The notes under the pieces are model-generated. The model saw only the letters and a program-made list of their open reading frames with translations. It did no database searches and had not been told where the DNA came from. A DNA stretch of 64,000 nt from Littorina saxatilis. Lineage: Eukaryota; Mollusca; Gastropoda; Littorinimorpha; Littorinidae. The stretch is from the NCBI RefSeq assembly GCF_037325665.1, contig NC_090259.1, positions 39,080,803 through 39,144,802 of the forward strand. The letters run 5' to 3'. The position numbers and the translations under genes were made by a program. This document shows, in pieces, positions 25,479 to 37,423 of this stretch; position 1 is the stretch's first letter, and every line of letters begins with the position of its first letter.

Positions 25479-26535
25479 CTGTGTGTGTCTTTGTCTGTGT
25501 GTCTGTGCGTGTGTGTGTGTAGAGCGATTCAGACTAAACTACTGGACCGATCTTTATAAAATTTGACATGAGAGTTCCTGGGTATGATATCCCCGGACTT
25601 TTCTTTCATTTTTTCGATAAATACCTTTGATGACGTCATATCCGGCTTTTTGTAAAAGTTGAGGCGGCACTGTCACACCCTCATTTTTCAATCAAATTGA
25701 AAGAAGCCAAGACCATCATCAAGGCCAAGCAACACAAAAAGTGGTTGCAGCAGCACCCACACTACCACAAAAACGACGCCTTTCACCTGTTCACAAGGTC
25801 TGAGCAGGTCCTCATATTCAGGCTGCGGACAGGCCACAACCGAATGAACCACCACCTTTTCACCAAGTTCAGAATTGGACAGTCAGACCAGTGCCCTTGT
25901 CAAACAGGCAACATGACAACGGAACACCTGCTGCAGACTTGCCCACTACACGATGGCCTCAGGAGCCAGATCTGGGCGGAGGCGACAACGGTGCAAGGGA
26001 AGCTCTAAGGCAGTCTGGACGACCAACAGCGCACGGCAACATTTGCGCGGAGAACCGGCGTTTCCATCTGAGTGATCGACAAGAAGAAGAAGAAGAATCA
26101 AATTGATTGAAATTTTGGCAAAGCAATCTTGGACGAAGGCCGGGGTTTGGTATTGCATTTCAGCTTGGTGGCTTAAAAACTAATGAGTGAGTTTGGTCAT
26201 TAAAAATCGGAAACTTGTAATTAAAATTATTTTTTTATTAAACGATCCAAAAACAATTTCATCTTATTCTTCGTCATTTTCTGATTCCAAAAACATATAG
26301 ATATGCTATATTTGGATTAAAAACAAGCTCTGAAAATTAAAAATATAAAAATTATGATCAAAATTAAATTTCCGAAATCGATTTAAAAACAATTTCATCT
26401 TATTCCTTGTTGGTTCCTGATTCCAAAAACATATAGATATGATATGTTTGGATTAAAAACACGCTCACAAAGTTAAAACGAAGAGAGGTACAGAAAAGCG
26501 TGCTATGCAGCACAGCGAAACCACTACCCCGCTGA
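25335..26535 (+). mobile_element. Family A element, copy 3, interrupted by a LINE
   Basis: Begins acatttagtcacgttttgac and is colinear with 7938-8832, including the TG tract and the gaggcggcactgtcac stretch. It lacks the 3' inverted end and tail seen in copies 1 and 2. A 395-bp LINE piece interrupts it at 25701-26095. Confidence 0.75.
25701..26095 (+). mobile_element. Truncated LINE inserted in family A, 11-bp target duplication
   Basis: It is flanked by AATCAAATTGA at 25690-25700 and 26096-26106. The same site is uninterrupted in copy 1 near 8262. It encodes the last about 100 residues of a non-LTR ORF2 (IFRLRTGHNRMNHHLF, CPCQTG, EHLLQTCPL) and ends in a (AAG)n tail. This is a textbook target-primed, 5'-truncated insertion. 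Confidence 0.85.
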
Positions 26536-26615
26536 ACAGGCTCGTCACACACACACAAGCACTAAGCTTATTATGATTGTGTGTGGTTTAATGTCAATCG
26601 ATTCGTGATTGCAGG

Positions 26616-27277
26616 CGAACGTGTCACTTCGACACGCTACACAAATCGTAAAAATGCATATTTTTCAACAAGGTAAAGACAGTTGTGGAGGAAATTAGTC
26701 TCTCAACATTTTTTGGGGTAAAATCTTCTTCGCACGAAATCGATGTTATGATTTGTTTTAAAATCAGATGCTTTTGGTGACCAAGTGGCTGTTCTACACA
26801 CACATGCTATAATTTTAAGAAAAAAATCCTGCGCTCTTTTTTGTGTATTTGTTTGTTTACCAATATATGACCTGTTAGCGTTGTGATTCTTGATAAAGTA
26901 CTATGAAGCCAAACGCATACGTCCCCCGTCCCTTAACACATATATACACACTCATAAACACAAATACACACACAACACACACACACACACACACACACAC
27001 ATCGTCATCAATACACACCCACACATAAAAAACCCAGACAAACGAACAAACTAAGTCCCTAAGATGTGCAGGTCCGCTTCGCAGTGCTGAAATAGACGCC
27101 CACTGTCACTTTGAAGATCGTTGTCCCAACCTGCGATAATGTAACGCTTTGGTGAATAGTTCTAATGAAATGATCATATTGAAAAATGAATTTCCTCCAC
27201 ATTTGTCTTTACCTGTTTGAAAAATATGCATTTTTACGAATTTTGTAGCGTACCGAAGTGACATGTTCGCGTGAAGG
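26616..27277. mobile_element. Foldback/MITE-like element
   Basis: Arms of about 85 bp at 26616-26699 and 27189-27277 are inverted copies (cgaacgtgtcacttcg / cgaagtgacatgttcg; aaaaatgcatatttttcaa / ttgaaaaatatgcattttt). A third arm-like copy lies at 27385-27460. The interior has a (CA)n tract and no protein. Confidence 0.65.
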
Positions 27278-27524
27278 AGTTTTTTTTTCCAACAACCCTT
27301 TGTTAACACCGTCTAAGGGATTTAGGTTCATTTGTGTAATTATGATATGCTTTGGCGAATTATTTTATTTGTATGATCATGTTAAGAGATGAATTTCCTC
27401 CATAAATGTCTTTACCTGGTTGAAAAATATGCACTTTTACGATTTGTGTAGCAATCCCGACTCGCTTGACCCCTACCGTGTATAACACAGTTTATGAACA
27501 GGTAAAAAAAAACGGTTAAATAAT

Positions 27525-27700
27525 ATGCACTAATCGTACAGCCAGTAAGATATCCTCCAAGAATCTGTCTTCCTTTTTTATGTACCTTATCTGGTTCATA
27601 TTTTAGGACAATTTGAAAATGACAAAAAATCACTTGCAACAGTGGGCGCGAATGAGTTGCGTTTCTTTCGCCGGGTACTGTACACGTAGATTTTCACAAA
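27525..27700 (+). mobile_element. Dispersed repeat family C, plus copy
   Basis: Inverted partner of 25110-25310, containing cagtgggcgcgaatgagttg and cgtttctttcgccgggtact. The two copies are about 2.3 kb apart in opposite orientation. Confidence 0.6.
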
Positions 27701-27985
27701 TCAGAAGCAAAACCGCTCACATTTATACCCGAAACGAACCCCACGCTCAATGTCACATTTTAATATATTCGTTTAAACTCTCGTACTTCTCAAAACTGTC
27801 ACGCTCACAGGACAGAGGCTGACCAAGGAATGCAGTGACACGGAACTTGACAGGTGTGACAAAAAGCACCGTGCACCCGACACAGTAGAGAGGTCAGCGG
27901 GGTGCGTTACTGAGGCTCGTTCTGGGTTGACACTTATTCATTTTGTGGTTGTATTACTAAAACAAACGTACGAGGGTAGAGCAAT

Positions 27986-28327
27986 CACGATTAGGGATAG
28001 CACTTTAAACACAAGATATTACTAATCGCCCTCAACAACTTTTCTCCCTAAGCACGATTAGGGACAGCACTTTAAACACAAGATATTACTAATCGCCCTC
28101 AACAAACTTTCTCCCCAAGCACGATTAGGGACAGCACTTTGTACACAAGATATTACTAATCGCCCTCAACAACCTTTCTCCCCAAGCACGATTAGAGACA
28201 GCACTTTAAACACAAGATATTACTAATCGCCCTCAACAAACTTTCTCCCCAATCACGATTAGGGATAGCACTTTAAACACAAGATATTACTAATCGCCCT
28301 CAACAACTTTTCTCCCTAAGCACGATG
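27986..28327. repeat. 67-bp minisatellite, 5 units
   Basis: Units start at 27986, 28053, 28120, 28187 and 28254 (cacgattagggacagcactt...). Each contains cgatta and the inverted taatcg about 40 bp apart, so each unit can form a small hairpin. Confidence 0.95.
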
Positions 28328-28800
28328 TAAAAGTTGCAATGAGGTTTAAAATAAATTATGTTAAAACTTTCTTCGCTAGCTATACCTATACAGACTATAC
28401 AAAGGTGACCAAATTTGGCATAACACGGATTTTGTTTAGATTTTTGTTTTGAGCTCGATATCAATTCAAACATGAAATATTTATAGAGTGTTTTGACAAT
28501 ACATCCTTAAAGAAACCAATGCAACTACTTATGTGACTTAGTCAAAGACTGTTTTAACCTAAATTTCAATCATTTGGATTGAACATTGAGGTCTTCACTA
28601 ATAAAAGTCATTCGTCGATAAAAGGCATGGAAAGAAAACACATCTGGAAGAACTCACATATAAAGTTTTAAAAACATGTCTTGTAGTTTTCTGGCAATCA
28701 CTTTGCACACACAATCGCTCACACACGCACCCCCCACCACGCAAGCACGCACGCACGTACGCACGCACGCATGCACGCACGCACACACACACACACCTAA
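28328..28800. other. No gene recognised
   Basis: AT-rich sequence followed by a CA/GCAC-rich simple repeat at 28705-28795. Nothing coding is supported. Confidence 0.4.
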
Positions 28801-28943
28801 AGTGTGGATGGTTACCTAAGAGGCGGCACTGGGTGTAGTGCCTTTCTAGTGCACTTGCACTACAACAGCAGTACTCGCTCCGGCATCGAAGAATTTTGCA
28901 CTAAAAAATGCACAAAATTTGACCTATTTCGTCGCCTATAGAG

Positions 28944-28990
28944 GACGGAAAGAATGTCATTTTGAACATTGTTATGACATTCTTTCCGTC
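28944..28990. repeat. Perfect 17-bp hairpin in MITE-like context
   Basis: gacggaaagaatgtcat (28944-28960) and its exact inverse (28974-28990) are separated by 13 bp. Around it, copies of gtgtggatggttgcct occur in both orientations (28802-29100), suggesting a degraded inverted-repeat element. Confidence 0.6.
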
Positions 28991-29124
28991 AAAAAAGTCA
29001 ATTTAACGGTGTTAAATGAAGCGACCATCCACACAATTAGGTTGCCATCCAGAGTTTAGGTTGCCATCCACGTGTGGATGGTTGCCTTATGGTGATTTAG
29101 GCAACCAAACCTGTGGAAACGGGG

Positions 29125-29167
29125 GTACACACACACACACACACACACATACACACACACACACACA

Positions 29168-29205
<38 letters not shown>
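29125..29205. repeat. (CA)n microsatellite
   Basis: Near-pure CA dinucleotide tract with two CAT interruptions. Confidence 0.95.
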
Positions 29206-29207
<2 letters not shown>

Positions 29208-29607
29208 GCAGACATCCAACACTGATTATATTACGGATGAAGAAGGAGATTTACAGTTCAGGTGTGTGTGTATCGTGCTCTACCTCGCACACACAATAGC
29301 AGTCCTCGAGTTGGTCTACCCGATCTCATCTACTGGAATACATTTAGTCAAATGTGTCTAAACGTTAAAAAAGGTCAAACTTGACTAAAAAGGGACATTG
29401 ACTTTATCAAAAAGCGAATTTAAGACAACCTTTACTTCTATTCCAACCCTTTAGCCCAACCATGGGTATGACATGTCAGTAACAGTGAGAAAGAGGAACA
29501 AGCGGTTCGTGTTAGACAGATGATTTTACACAGACGCTGCATTCATTTCAGAAAATCCGGTTTAGATAGCGGTCAAGTGTCAAGTAACAACCGGGTATAC
29601 CTAGCTC

Positions 29608-29715
29608 TCGGCCGGGACGCGAAATTTTTTTTCACACGTCAGTTGCGGGCTTTCAATCCCGAAGGCTATTTCCGAGTAGCTACGAACGTAATCGGAAGTT
29701 CCGATGTGTTCGGAT
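29608..29715 (+). mobile_element. Dispersed repeat family E, plus copy
   Basis: About 100 bp (caatcccgaaggct, ctacgaacgtaatcggaagt) matches the reverse complement of 42834-42935. The type is unknown. Confidence 0.6.
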
Positions 29716-29882
29716 GCTTATCGATTTGAGTTGTCGTTCGTGTCTCGCTGACCCAGGAATGAGTGCAATCCGGGACCGAGCTACGAACTTTGCCGATTGC
29801 AATCTAGAAATGATCGTCACTGCTGCAGGGTCAATGTGTGAATTAATAGGATAGAGCGAAAAGAATGCACTCAGCACTCGCT

Positions 29883-30054
29883 CAATCCATGCTGAGGCTC
29901 ATAAACTCCCAACCTGCAGAACATCATACAGACAGCAGTCTTTCTTTCCTCGCACCATTGGCGAATGGAACGCCCTCCCACCACAGGCAGTATCCTCAGC
30001 CTCGGACATTTTCCTCTCACTGATTGTCAATCATCGGTTTGGATCAACCAGCAG
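29883..30054 (+). pseudogene. LINE C-terminal remnant ending at a splice donor
   Basis: The frame AEAHKLPTCRTSYRQQSFFP then RTIGEWNALP has the form of a CR1/L2-type ORF2 terminus. It runs into a good donor (cag|gtaagt) at 30054/30055. It would join in frame to the exon at 30426-30578, so part of a LINE may have become an exon of the candidate gene. The remnant is partial and lacks a LINE 3' tail. Confidence 0.5.
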
Positions 30055-30425
30055 GTAAGTTATTGTTTTTAAAATCCAAGACATGACCATTGCAAACGTG
30101 GCCTTTGTAGAACTGAGCAAGATTCATCTGTTGTGTATGTCATGTGTGTGTTACTGAGTAACTGGGTGTGACTGTGAGTCACAGAGTGTGTGCTTGTTGT
30201 GTTCTTATTTTTTTTTACTCAAGTTTAGAAAATGCTTGATCTTTAATCTATATGCACAGAATCAAATGTTGCTGTATCAGTGTATGAACTATGGTTGTAA
30301 AAGAATAAACAAAACAATTACTGAATTAGTGAGTGATTTGGCTCTGATAGTGAAGTTGAAATAGTACTTATTTCATTTTCAAGACATGTTAATAGTTATG
30401 TTAATATTGTTATGGTTTTTTTCAG

Positions 30426-30578
30426 GCCTCCCGAGAAACCAGAGGTGATGTGCATCATTCATACAGCTCCTGTCTTTCAGTTCCAACAGTTTACCTTTAA
30501 ACATGTATGGATACATGTACTGGAGAGGTATCAGGATGACTTGGCATGGTGCTTTACATTACAGACTACCCCTGAAGA
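30426..30578 (+). CDS. Candidate internal exon, unknown protein
   Basis: The acceptor ttttttcag and donor ga|gtaagt bound 153 nt that stay open in the phase set by the upstream donor at 30054. The translated core (PEVMCIIHTAPVFQFQQF, HVWIHVLERYQDDLAWCF) looks protein-like and I do not recognise it. The next compatible exon would be 37132-37222, placing the LTR element within the intron. Evidence is splice consensus and phase only. Confidence 0.4.
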
Positions 30579-31539
30579 GTAAGTTACACATTTATAAGGT
30601 ATTGGTGATGGTAGTCTGTAGCTATAAACATGCATGTACTGATGTAGATCATTCAGCAGTCTTTTGTTCTTTGTAAATTGTATTACATTTACAAGTACTT
30701 TGTAGATGAAATTGTGCATGGTAATTCACTAATTGGTATAATGTACTTTCACTTTGTATACATAATGGTACAAATATCTTTATTTTCTCTCTCCTTCCCA
30801 TCTTAAAGTTTGTTGCAACCCTATACTCATAAAGTGCATTATGCTGTTTGTATGAACATTGATTTGAACTATTGTGATGCAAGAAAGTAAAACATGAAAT
30901 AGCTAGAATGAAAGATTTACTCATTACTGGAATTATTTTAAATACAGTCAGTCCTTTCCTTGGCTCACAATCACAGATCTGGCCAGTTTTTTTAATTTTT
31001 TACATGGAATAAGAGTTTAAATATATATATAGTAAAACGTATCAACACCCTGACTGCCCCTGCGCAGTGTTAGAATTTTCTGAATGACTTCACATCACAT
31101 TTCTCAACAAAACTGTAAGGTGTCAACGCTAAATAGGGAATGTGTGTGGGATGAGGGCTCATGCTGTCAATTAAAAAAATAGTAAATTTCCATCACATTC
31201 CAGAAAAACCGCTCACATCAGCAGCATAACAAGATATCATGTCGCTAGAAAGGTTCTTGTGAGGAAGTCTTTTTAATTTTAATGATGAAAGATTCTTTTT
31301 AATTTTAATGATGAAAGTATATAAATAAATGGTTTTCACAGGAAGGAATGATGGCACCTGTAATATTACAGAACAATGTTTACAGTTTAGTTAATAGTTG
31401 TCACTGTCAGTATCACCCACACCATTCTCCATCCCACTGATTGTGTGAAGAACAAGTACATGTATTACTTCCTACCTACCTTCCGGCACCCCCACCACAC
31501 ACCCTCTTCTCAATACAAAAAACATATCCCCATCAGCGC

Positions 31540-32811
31540 TGTCACGAAGTGGTTTGCATGTGAATTTATTATGCGTGTTCTGCCCTTTTGCACTGTCTCT
31601 ACCCTTTCACACCAAACACTTCAAAAACAGAACTTGGGAGGGTGCAGGCTCATTAATTCCTCAACCAAAAACAACAAACTTCTTCACTTTAAATACATCA
31701 ATACGAACAACTTTTCAACACACAGTTCGCACAATCTTCCAGCTTTCACTCAAGGCATGTAAATACATATTATAACAATACTCTCTCAAATATAGATTAA
31801 CGCACACAAGAAGGTACCAACAGACACTCACGAGTTCGTATCACGGCTCACTGCATGTCGCCAGTTCACTTACTTGTCCCGCTGAATCCTCGTAGAATAA
31901 TGAATTGAGATGCCAACACACAGAATCTATGCTAACACACACCTTTCGCTGAAGATGCCAACACACACCTTCCACTGAAGATGCCAACCCGCACCTTTCT
32001 CTGAAGATGCCAACACACATCTCATGGAAGATGCCCACACACACCTTCCAGGTTTCTCCCCGAGAAACCCTTCCGCCCGTAGCGGAAACAACCGTCGTCG
32101 GCTACGACCGGTCTCGATGAAGACTCCACTCGTCTAGTCATCTGCGCAGAGGTGGTCCCTTGCTTCCACCGTCGTCTAGCGCTTCTCTCGTGTAAGGTCC
32201 CTCCCTTATACGCCATGGAAATCCCTCATGGAAACTCCTAAAGAATTTAACCAAGTCTTAATACAACATTCCGTACAGATTCAATATCCAAACTAACACT
32301 TAATCAATGAATAACACTCCCCATACAAAGCATGACCGTCTTAAACATAACATAAATGCCTAGCAATTATGTTCAAGAAATTCCCCATGAAAAACCGTGA
32401 AACAATTACATCAAGAATTCTCTCAACGCTTCACACTAAGATTGGGTGCACTTTATACACACTAACCTTTACGCTCCAGCTATGTATTCCAACGTCACTA
32501 ATATACAACATAGTAAATCATTTACCTTAAGAGACCCGTCTCTTGAAAGAGTACTTGTTCCCAGAACAAGTCTGACACACGCTGAACAACCTTCCCGGTT
32601 GGAAATCTCACACGCTGTGACGTTATTTACCCCAGACCAGCTACATGTCTCAAACACAACTCACATCAAGCTAAGCCAGTTTTACGTGCAACACCCGAAA
32701 CACGTGAATAACGCCAGTCCGGTCAGCTACCCTCGCCTGTACAACATTTAGGGAGGTTAAAAACACGACGTGGTTTCACCTCACAAATATGCTACTCACA
32801 TCTTTGTGACA
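31540..32811 (-). repeat. 3' LTR
   Basis: Matches 35806-37074 almost base for base and carries short internal tandem copies (gaagatgccaacacacacct type) at about 31930-32045. Next to it lies a purine-rich tract on the element strand, as expected for plus-strand priming. Confidence 0.93.
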
Positions 32812-34450
32812 TCCCCCTTCCCGGGGAAAAAAGAAAATTCTTGAGTTTTCTTTTGATCAAAACAACCTTCTTTTTCCACACATCCCATAAACCTGTGGTA
32901 TGCTCTGATCTACGAATGACCTGGACAACATGTCTGTCAACGTATTCCTGTCTCATGCTATTGGATGAACCTCGAATGCTAATTCTTGCCGTTAAAGACA
33001 CCACCGCATCACATGTTTTGAAAATGTCAACCATCTTTCCAAACACCTGTTCCATATCATCCTTTTGACTATCTGTCAAACCAGGATCAAAAACAATGTC
33101 TCCGATTGTCTCTTCCTTCCCCTTAGGCAATGTAGGTAACGGCAACGTTTTCCTCTCCTCAGTCAGAGGTAACACTGCAACTTTTGCCTCTCCACATTTA
33201 CTTGGGAAAACATCATGACTGCCCCAGTCAGACCTCAGTGGAATGCTTTCGCGATATCCACTACTTACTTCCTCAACATCAACAACTTTCTCTGCACAAC
33301 CTGCATACTTGTCAGCGCGTCTTACATACCTTTTCAACATGTTGGCATGGAAAACCTTTACTTTGCCATTCACGTTGATCTTGTAGTCTGTTCGGAAAAC
33401 TTCCACAACAGAAAAAGGACCTTTCCACAACATCAACAACTTGTTTGAGCTTGAGGGCAACAACAACAGCACCTCATCACCCACTTGAAACTTGCGATCT
33501 TTCGCGTTTCTGTCATGATATGCTTTGTTTTTAACCGCCGTCTTCACACAGTTTTTGTCCACGACCTCACACACCTCTGACAAGTAGTTTTTCAGATCAT
33601 ACACATATTGGTATAGAGGCTTCTCTTCATCTTTCTCTGTCTGTCCTAACCAAGAACTTGCCAACAAATCCATTGGCCCTCTGGCCCTCCTGCCGAAAAG
33701 TAACTCGAATGGAGAAAACCCCGTACTTGCATTAGGCATCTCGCGGCACGCGAACAACAACGCTGGTAAGTACCGATGCCACAATCTTGGCTGGTTACCG
33801 ATGACTTTCTTAATCATAGGCTTAATAGTACCATGGAATCTCTCCACGACACCATTTGATTGGGCATGATAAGGGGATGTGTGCACTGCTTTGATGGCTA
33901 GCAACCTCAAGATTTCCTTCATCATGTCTGACGTGAACTGACTGCCTCTGTCTGACAAAATCTCACTAGGAAATCCCATCCTTGCAAACACTCCTATCAA
34001 CGCCTCAGCAACTGACACTGTGTCTATGTTCTTCAAGGGAATTGCCTCGGGATATCTAGTGGCAATGTCGATAACCGACAGGATGTATCTGTGTCCTTCC
34101 TCTGACGGCGGACTAAGAGGTCCCACCAGATCAATAGCCACCCTTTTGAAAGGTTCTGTAATTCTGGGCATAAAGTCCAGTGGGACGTTCGGAACTCTTC
34201 CCTTCGCAACAGAACGTTGGCAAATATCGCAAGAGTGACAATACTCACGCACATCCTTGTACAACCCTTTCCAGAAAAAGTTAGAATGTATCCTATCTAT
34301 TGTCGTCTGGATGCCCCCATGACCTGCCAACAATCCGTCGTGTGCAATACCTAGAACTTCTTTCCTCAAAGGAACCGGGACCACAATCTGATCAACGATA
34401 TTTCCATCTTTCCTGAATTCTCTCTTCTCTATCCATATGATCCTGAGCAA
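32812..34450 (-). pseudogene. Retroelement integrase region
   Basis: A fossil part of the LTR element. It shows the HHCC zinc-binding module (HDGLLAGHGGIQ, CHSCDICQ), then the DDE integrase core (AIDLVGPL, SDRGSQFTSD, HAQSNGVVERFHG) and a C-terminal chromatin-tethering-type segment (KFQVGDEVLLLLP, LLMLWKGPF), all typical of Ty3/Gypsy. After the integrase come residues that resemble the start of a Gypsy reverse transcriptase. That would be the domain order of Gmr1-like families (integrase before RT); this is an inference from a short remnant. Confidence 0.85.
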
Positions 34451-35789
34451 ACTTAAACAAAGCTTCTGCCTTTAAGCCATGCTTCTCTCCCAACGCCAAA
34501 TAATGATCATATGTGCTACCACCAGTATCACTATGCTCAGCCATCTTTACAATGTCAAAATATCAAAGTAATCTCAAAGTAATACAATGGATCAAGTAAC
34601 ACAAGTTTCACGAAATTGCTTTAGGTATCAAAAGTTGTATCATACACCACTTTCTCGCAATACTAAACACACACAAAAGAGTATCATAAAATACTAAACT
34701 AACAGAAATCTTGTGCCTTTTTAAAACAATCCTCAAATTGTTTACTACTTAACTATTTACACAACCAGTCTCAAAAATAAACAATAAACTTTATAGAGTT
34801 CAACAAAAAAATTATAATTTAGAAAATATCAGATTAAACAATCAATAGCAGCTTCAAACACTTGTCAATCAATGTCAAACTTAAACTAACAACTTTAGAA
34901 CATCAACAACAACAAAAATAAAAAATAAATTAACTGGAAATTTCAAAGTTTCTCAAACCCAAATAACACACTTTAAATGAAAATTTCAATTCCACACACC
35001 ACTAACCAGCGTCAGATCCTTTAAGGAAAATCAATCGCCCGAGCAAAACCAAAACAAAATTTAAATATTCACACAACAACAACAACCAAAACAAAAAAAA
35101 ATTTACCCAAAATTTTGTCTAAGTACAAATGTTTACAAATTATTACTAACCACAAAAATTTTTTTTTTTTAAAAAACCACAAAACTTCCCCCAAACCAAC
35201 AACTAAATATCAAACACTAGTATAGGGGAGATAATCACCCTATTACTAATCCAACTACAAATAGGAACAACAATAACAATAATAAACAAAAACACTTTTC
35301 AAGCCAGAGTACACAACTAAAAAAAATCAGAGTCCAAACAAAAAAAAATACAAAATTTCAGAATTTATACACACAAAAAAAATGGCACACCCTATACTAT
35401 TTTATTTAAAATAAGCCTGCACCTCAACGACACCAATCATACACAACAATCAATCCAAGATAGAATCTAAGAAAAATAGTTTTTAAAAAACTTATAGGAA
35501 AGGGAGCTAGAATTTAGATAGAAAGATAGATAATAAATACACAGAAAAGGAAGCAAACAGAAACTAAGGCCCTCTCTACGTAAGAACTATACAACTACGT
35601 AGACCCCTAGAGCTGGAGAGGGGGTGTCCAATAACATACACATAAACAAACTCACTACAACACGCAAAGTATCAAAGTATGTATATTTAGCTACCCTGTA
35701 AGCACTTATCAACCACTCACGGAAAGGGAAGCAACTGCTTTTTAACTACAACAAAAATCTATCCTTAGAACAAAAACCTATTTAGGGCT

Positions 35790-35804
35790 CCGTCGGGGTC
35801 ACCA
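35790..35804 (-). promoter_or_regulatory. Primer-binding site, tRNA-Trp-like
   Basis: Next to the 5' LTR, the element strand reads TGGTGACCCCGACG, complementary to the 3' end of animal tRNA-Trp. It lies one base from the LTR. Confidence 0.75.
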
Positions 35805-35805
35805 C

Positions 35806-37074
35806 TGTCACGAAGTGGTTTGCATGTGAATTTATTATGCGTGTTCTGCCCTTTTGCACTGTCTCTACCCTTTCACACCAAACACTTCAAAAACAGAACT
35901 TGGGAGGGTGCAGGCTCATTAATTCCTCAACCAAAAACAACAAACTTCTTCACTTTAAATACATCAATACGAACAACTTTTCAACACACAGTTCGCACAA
36001 TCTTCCAGCTTTCACTCAAGGCATGTAAATACATATTATAACAATACTCTCTCAAATATAGATTAACGCACACAAGAAGGTACCAACAGACACTCACGAG
36101 TTCGTATCACGGCTCACTGCATGTCGCCAGTTCACTTACTTGTCCCGCTGAATCCTCGTAGAATAATGAATTGAGATGCCAACACACAGAGATGCTAACA
36201 CACACCTTTCGCTGAAGATGCCAACACACACCTTCCACTGAAGATGCCAACCCGCACCTTTCTCTGAAGATGCCAACACACATCTCATGGAAGATGCCCA
36301 CACACACCTTCCAGGTTTCTCCCCGAGAAACCCTTCCGCCCGTAGCGGAAACAACCGTCGTCGGCTACGACCGGTCTCGATGAAGACTCCACTCGTCTAG
36401 TCATCTGCGCAGAGGTGGTCCCTTGCTTCCACCGTCGTCTAGCGCTTCTCTCGTGTAAGGTCCCTCCCTTATACGCCATGGAAATCCCTCATGGAAACTC
36501 CTAAAGAATTTAACCAAGTCTTAATACAACATTCCGTACAGATTCAATATCCAAACTAACACTTAATCAATGAATAACACTCCCCATACAAAGCATGACC
36601 GTCTTAAACATAACATAAATGCCTAGCAATTATGTTCAAGAAATTCCCCATGAAAAACCGTGAAACAATTACATCAAGAATTCTCTCAACGCTTCACACT
36701 AAGATTGGGTGCACTTTATACACACTAACCTTTACGCTCCAGCTATGTATTCCAACGTCACTAATATACAACATAGTAAATCATTTACCTTAAGAGACCC
36801 GTCTCTTGAAAGAGTACTTGTTCCCAGAACAAGTCTGACACACGCTGAACAACCTTCCCGGTTGGAAATCTCACACGCTGTGACGTTATTTACCCCAGAC
36901 CAGCTACATGTCTCAAACACAACTCACATCAAGCTAAGCCAGTTTTACGTGCAACACCCGAAACACGTGAATAACGCCAGTCCGGTCAGCTACCCTCGCC
37001 TGTACAACATTTAGGGAGGTTAAAAACACGACGTGGTTTCACCTCACAAATATGCTACTCACATCTTTGTGACA
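35806..37074 (-). repeat. 5' LTR
   Basis: Partner of 31540-32811, nearly the same length and sequence, followed directly by the second AGCGC copy. Confidence 0.93.
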
Positions 37075-37131
37075 AGCGCACAGCAAAGTCTGAATGTGCT
37101 CAGTAATACATTTTCTTTATTTTCCAGGAAG

Positions 37132-37222
37132 TGAGGTGCCGAGATATGATGTGCAGGCAGCTTGCAGAGTGGTGCCTGGCTTTGCTGAGGATGATGATCA
37201 GATTCAGTCCATTCTGTGCTGA
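37132..37222 (+). CDS. Candidate terminal exon, unknown protein
   Basis: With the acceptor ccaggaag| the frame left by the exon at 30426-30578 continues as DEVPRYDVQAACRVVPGF and AEDDDQIQSILC to a stop at 37220-37222. A competing acceptor 4 bp upstream (tttccag|gaag) would shift the frame to an immediate stop. The intron would be about 6.5 kb, or about 1 kb without the LTR element. Tentative. Confidence 0.35.
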
Positions 37223-37359
37223 CAGAGCTACCAGAACTGACCCACACTGCTGGCATGACCTTTACAGCTGCATTCAACACTTTACTTTTACGCTGGTAAC
37301 TTTACGGTTGCTCTCTCTCGATTGAGCATTTTTATTTTAACTAAGGGGAAAAAGTAAAT

Positions 37360-37421
37360 GCCTCTGCAGAGATTCGAACCTAGGACCTTGAGATTTTCAG
37401 GCCCATGTCCTAACCACTAGT
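37360..37421 (-). mobile_element. tRNA-like SINE fragment
   Basis: On the minus strand ctagtggttaggacatgg and ggttcgaatctc resemble the A and B boxes of a tRNA-derived head. There is no complete cloverleaf, so it is a SINE fragment rather than a tRNA gene. Confidence 0.5.
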
Positions 37422-37423
37422 TT

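Larger units (their letters stand above)
31540..37074 (-). mobile_element. Ty3/Gypsy-type LTR element, broken, young
   Basis: A fossil LTR element on the minus strand. It has two near-identical LTRs of about 1.27 kb, TGTCA...TGACA ends and a 5-bp target duplication AGCGC (31535-31539 and 37075-37079). Parts: 5' LTR (right), primer-binding site, A-rich leader, integrase region, polypurine tract (about 32812-32835) and 3' LTR (left). The internal region is about 3 kb, too short for a complete gag-pol, so it is broken, with probably one or two major losses, and could move only with outside help. The near-identical LTRs indicate a recent insertion. Confidence 0.92.

Noticed and set aside
30426-37222. 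Assignment of the candidate exons to the P2X7-like cytoplasmic domain family
   Set aside because: One alternative frame of the last exon looked loosely similar, but it lacks the Cys pattern and is not the frame set by splicing.
37360-37421. Second tRNA gene
   Set aside because: Only part of a tRNA-like head; ends do not pair into an acceptor stem.
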